A DNA stretch of 58,000 nucleotides from Adiantum capillus-veneris. Lineage: Eukaryota > Streptophyta > Polypodiopsida > Polypodiales > Pteridaceae. The stretch spans positions 70,966,176 through 71,024,175 of the forward strand of contig CM043969.1 in NCBI GenBank assembly GCA_014529385.2, read 5' to 3'. The translations under genes were made by a program, and so were the position numbers. Shown one piece after another: positions 54,308 to 58,000 of the stretch. The notes beneath the pieces are model-generated. The model was not told where the DNA came from and did not search any database. It saw only the letters and a list, made by a program, of their open reading frames with translations. The first letter of the stretch is position 1; every line of letters starts with the position of its first letter.

Positions 54308-55942
54308 AGTGTGGTGTACACATCTCTTCAAGAGAAAAAGCTACTTCTCAAGCAAGCTAAACTTCCCTCTTTCAAAGGGGAAGGAGCCCTAGTTGAGCGC
54401 GATGCTGAAGTGTGGCTCGAAGAGATGGAGGATTATTTTGCTGCTACTGGTACTACTCCCGATAACCAGGCAATGTTGGCTATGTTTCGTCTCACGGGGG
54501 ATGCCAAGCTTTGGTGGAAACAACACTGCAAAGATAATCGAATAGCTCAAAACACTCAAACTTGGGAAGACATTAAGTATACTGTCAAAGGACGTTATCT
54601 TCCAGCTGCACACGAATCCCTTAAGATGAATGAATTCTTCAAATTACGTCAGTTTCATCTTACAGTGGAAGAATACTACTCCAAATTTGTAACTCTTAGA
54701 TGCTATGCTCTGCCAATGACCGCAAATCAACAAGTAGCCCGTTTCTGCCAAGGGCTAAATGCTCCTTTAAATACACGTCTAGAATCCATGAGGCTTGTAA
54801 ATTTGCAAGATGCTCTTTTAAGAGATAAACCCTTAGCTACAGAGATGTCAAACTCTCAAAGGGTACGAAATGGAAATTTAAGGAATGCTGGAAGGAGAGG
54901 ACGGTCTATGATGTGGAACCAAAGGCAAGTTCACCCAGTTCACCAAACTCATCCAATAGTTGCAGCTTCAGAAAATGGAGCTCAAAATGCAAATCTTAGA
55001 TGCTATGAATGCAACGAGCTAGGACATTTCACGAATGTATGTCCTAGGCGAGTCTCCGCAACAAATACACCTACTCGAGCTAGAGGAGGAGGACAAATAA
55101 TAAATCGTGGAGGAAGAAATGGAGGACGAGGTCGAGGGCGCGGAATGGCTACCAGAGTCAATGCTATCATGGGAGAGCTTCCATTGGGAGAAGAACAAGA
55201 GGAAAGAGCAACTCTACATGCTGCAATTGATAACCCAAGAGCAAGACAACAATATGCTGTCATTCAAACACCTGCAAATCACCAAGGTGAAAAATTTGAG
55301 CTTCTTATTGATTGTGGTAGTACTCATTCTTTCTTGTCACCTAAATGTTTCAGGAGGTTAGGACTTAATCAACATCTTACAAGAAAGATGAGAGTTGAAT
55401 TAGCCAATGGAAAGGAGGTGTTATCTCAATACATTGTGGGCTAAATAGATTTCAAGTTGGGAGAATACTCTACTTCTGCTACTTTTCGAACCTTACCCAT
55501 AGGAATCTATGACAGAATTCTTAGAATGAATTGGTTAGCCAGTCATAATGCCAATATCCATTGTGCCCAAGGAAGTGTTACTTTTGTGGACAACCTAGGT
55601 CAAGAAGTAACTATTCAAGGCCAGAATGGATGACCAAAAGCTTACTTGGTCAAAGCTAATCGTCTTTTGAAAGGGTTACGCAAGGGTCAACAAATTTTTG
55701 TAGTCAAGGTAAACAAAGTAGAAAAATCTTCTTTCAACCCTGAACCAATGTGGCTAGAAGAATTTTCGGATTTTTTCCCTGCTGAACTTTCTGAACTACC
55801 ACCACCTAGGGAGGTAGACCATGAAATCAAAATTTTTCCAGGTAGTGATTCAATCTCAAGAGCGACGTACAAGATGTCACCTCCAGAGGCTATACAACTC
55901 AAGGAGCAGCTCAAACAGTTGATTGAGCAAGGGTTTCTCTGA
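54308..55942 (+). pseudogene. Chromovirus gag-protease
   Basis: Gag: LLLKQAKLPSFKGEGALVER, FAATGTTPDNQAMLAMFRLT, GDAKLWWKQHCKDN and FFKLRQFHLTVEEYYSKFVT, then the CCHC knuckle CYECNELGHFTNVC and an Arg/Gly-rich tract. Protease: FELLIDCGSTHSFLSPKC (D-C-G-S, atypical second residue) and GIYDRILRMNWLASHNANIH. The frame runs on to TEFSD-type lead-in ([17 protein letters not shown]). In-frame stops: TAA 55442, TGA 55631, TGA 55940. The frame opens without an ATG, after an acceptor-like AG at 54307. Confidence 0.88.
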
Positions 55943-56706
55943 CCTAGTACATCTCCATGGGGTGCACCTTTTCTCTTCCAAAAGAAAAAGGATGGCTCTC
56001 TTTGACTTTGCATAGATTATAGGGGCTTAAATCAGGCTACCATCAAGAATAAATATCCAATTCCTCTACTCATAGAAGTATTGGAATGACACCTTTTAAT
56101 GCTCTTTATGGTCAAGAATGTTTATCACCTCTTAACTTTTCTGAATCCACTATAAGGGTAGAAGCCTCAAAGAAAATGCTTGAAGAAATGGAAGCTCAAA
56201 CCAAAGCTATTCAAAGGAATATTCAAGCGGCTCAAGATCGACAAAAGAAGTACGCCGACTTAAAAAGATCTGATCGGATTTTCAAAGAAGGTGACAAAGT
56301 TTTCTTACGACTAAAGCCCAAAAAGAGCAATCTGTCTCTTGGAAGGTATAAGAAGCTTAGCTACCGATATTGTGAATCTTACGAAATAATCAAGGTTGTC
56401 AGTGATCAAGCTTATAGACTAAAACTCCCTTCTCATCTCAAAGTGCACGATGTAATTCATGTAAGTCTGTTAAAACCTTATGTATATAACCCTGACCATG
56501 TCCTTGATGATGAGCAAATCATTTTACCTGCTCAAGACGTTCTACAACTCCAACCTGATACTATCCTAGAAACTCGAGAGATAAAGCTTAGGAATACATC
56601 CATCAAACAACATCTTATCTTATGGAAGGATTTCCCTATAGAAGATGCTACTTGGGAAGATGAAACATCCCTTCTTAAGGATTACCCTTCACTGTTATTG
56701 AGATGA
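55943..56706 (+). pseudogene. RT start fused to integrase C-terminus with chromodomain
   Basis: [17 protein letters not shown] and [19 protein letters not shown] begin RT (TGA 56003-56005 between), but at about 56080 the sequence jumps to MTPFNALYGQECLSPLNF of the integrase C-terminal half. All of RT, RNase H and the integrase core are deleted. The remaining part has FKEGDKVFLRLKPKKSNLSL, HVSLLKPYV and the chromodomain-like ILETREIKLRNTSIKQHLIL, WKDFPIEDATWEDETSLL, ending at TGA 56704-56706. Chromodomains steer integration towards chromatin marks. Confidence 0.88.
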
Positions 56707-56722
56707 GGGCATCTCAAATTCT

Positions 56723-56735
56723 AAGTTGGGGAGAT
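56723..56735 (+). other. Polypurine tract of chromovirus
   Basis: AAGTTGGGGAGAT immediately before the 3' LTR start TGTAAGG at 56736. Confidence 0.75.
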
Positions 56736-58000
56736 TGTAAGGTCTGTACTTTCAAATTGCACACAAGTTCCATTACGGATTTGTATTTTTTTGAACCATC
56801 ACTCCTTATTTAAGATACTCGAGTTCAAATTATGAATCGTAGGTTGAGAAAACCTAGAAATTAAAATTTACGCTACAAAATTCTCACATGTTTAGCTATA
56901 TGAATCACTAACTAACTTATTGCAAGACCTATTTACTGATTGTACAATTTTATTTTACTATTGTAAAGTTAATATAAAACTGTAAAGTTTAACTTAAAAA
57001 TGTAAAGTAAATTATCATTAAGGAAATAAAGAAAATAATACACAGGGATGACAAATGAAGGCACATGGACTCACATAGGAGGGGACAAAGTGGGACACAC
57101 TGTCACATGAAAAAGGGGAGGCTACTCTTGAATAATCTTAATGAGGGGGGGGCTGTGTGGCCTTATCTTTTGATGATAATGACAAAGTGGTCAAGCTCAT
57201 GGGTACCAAAAGGGTACCAAAAACACGGGTATGATTTTTTGGGGAAAAAAATTTAACTTTTTTTATAAAAAAAATAAATTATTTTTAAAAAAATTAAAAA
57301 TTATTATTTTTCTTTGGAAAAAAAAAGTTGGACGTTTTTTTTTTCTGCTATAAATAGAGCATCCATGCTCACACTTTAGACATAGAGATTGCCTCTATAG
57401 CGCTCACGACGTGCTGCCACTTCTCTTAGAGAGAAGGCGTCCACAAACCACTAAGAGAGCAAAAAGTCTAGTGGACTAATAAGGTGTGTATTAATTGAGC
57501 ATTCAATTAGTTTTAAGAAGGATATGTGTGTATGTGTGCTATCTTTTACTCTAATCTCTCTAATACATTAGTAAGATTCAATTACTTTTAAGAAGGATAT
57601 GTGTATATGTGTGCTATCTCTTACTCTAATCTCTCTAATAGATTAGTAAGATTCAATTAGTTATGTGTGTGTGTGTGCTATCTATTACTCTAATCTTCTA
57701 ATAGATTAGTAAGATTCAATTAACTTTAAGAAGGATATGTGTGTGTGTGTGTGTGTATGTTATCTTTTACTCTAATCTCTCTAATAGATTGGTGAGATTC
57801 AACTAGCTTTAGAAAAGTATGTGTGTGTGTTCTCTTTTACTCTAATCTTTCTAATGGATAGTAAGATTCAATTAACTTTAGAAAGATGTGTGTGTATGTT
57901 TTCTCTTACTCTAATCTCTCTAAGTATACCTACTCTCTCTAGTTAGTACATCTTCACTATTAACTTATATATTGTTAATTGAAAGTTAATACATAAGAGA
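56736..58000 (+). repeat. 3' LTR of chromovirus, cut by window end
   Basis: Starts TGTAAGGTCTGTAC; matches 51075-52476 through 57924, then continues with sequence whose reverse complement is at 50730-50810. TATA box at 57348-57357 and minisatellite at about 57500-57924. The remaining ~1.6 kb of LTR (compare 49158-50730 inverted) should lie beyond 58000. Confidence 0.9.

Larger units (their letters stand above)
51075..58000 (+). mobile_element. Rearranged chromovirus (Ty3/gypsy), plus strand
   Basis: LTR head, inverted 1-kb segment (PBS, LTR end, RT part), PBS, leader, gag-protease, deleted pol, chromodomain, PPT and 3' LTR. The pol deletion and LTR disruption make it non-autonomous. Confidence 0.85.

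Overview
The window is nuclear DNA of a land plant with a large, repeat-dominated genome. Support comes from Ty3/gypsy and Ty1/copia elements primed by initiator-Met tRNA (three TGGTATCAGAGC sites), a CACTA transposon end, fragments of typical plant gene families (HMA/HIPP metal-binding, KH RNA-binding, NIF/FCP1-like HAD), many (GA)n and (CA)n microsatellites and a long satellite. The species cannot be named from sequence alone; a fern, gymnosperm or other large-genome plant would fit. No intact single-copy host gene is evident, and almost every reading frame carries stops or frameshifts. Many frames lack a usable ATG, so starts are mostly frame boundaries.

Layout. 1-5136: satellite with a ~1.5 kb higher-order repeat. 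5137-5926: minus-strand 3' end (LTR start plus terminal ORF) of the retroelement family whose better copy lies on the plus strand at 24-30 kb. 5924-20925 (minus): a very large Ty3/gypsy element: gag, protease, RT, RNase H, integrase with a duplicated zinc module, then a second retropepsin-like ORF with a basic tail, a 2.9 kb spacer holding a 285-bp tandem repeat built round a perfect palindrome, and an ~850-codon ORF3 with proline-rich and coiled-coil parts. 22086-24294: CACTA 5' end with a strong hairpin, microsatellites, a captured HMA fragment and a transposase-associated first exon, fused in frame to the protease tail of a plus-strand Ty3/gypsy element (24295 to ~30200; pol, ORF3, LTR). 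30214-35079: decayed host-like gene pieces (possible DNA-methylase-like fragment, two NIF/FCP1-like HAD pieces) interspersed with satellite-related motifs. 35760-36930: TAGGTTA-type minisatellite holding a LINE RT fragment. 37613-44746: a copia element with 200-bp LTRs inserted in a CA microsatellite. 46323-48156: a compact retroelement with 176-bp LTRs carrying a captured KH-domain gene piece. 49158-58000: a rearranged chromovirus with ~2.8 kb LTRs, in which head and tail of the LTR lie in opposite orientations.

How the parts relate. Most coding sequence is retroelement machinery in decay. In the two large Ty3 elements and the copia, 22 of 32 in-frame stops I traced are TAG; in the chromovirus three of four are TGA. 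Points most worth following: the retropepsin-plus-basic-tail ORF downstream of integrase, the duplicated integrase HHCC module, a candidate LTR-encoded first exon of gag in the chromovirus, host-gene capture by both the short-LTR element (KH) and the CACTA element (HMA), and the higher-order satellite whose motif recurs beside the HAD-like genes.
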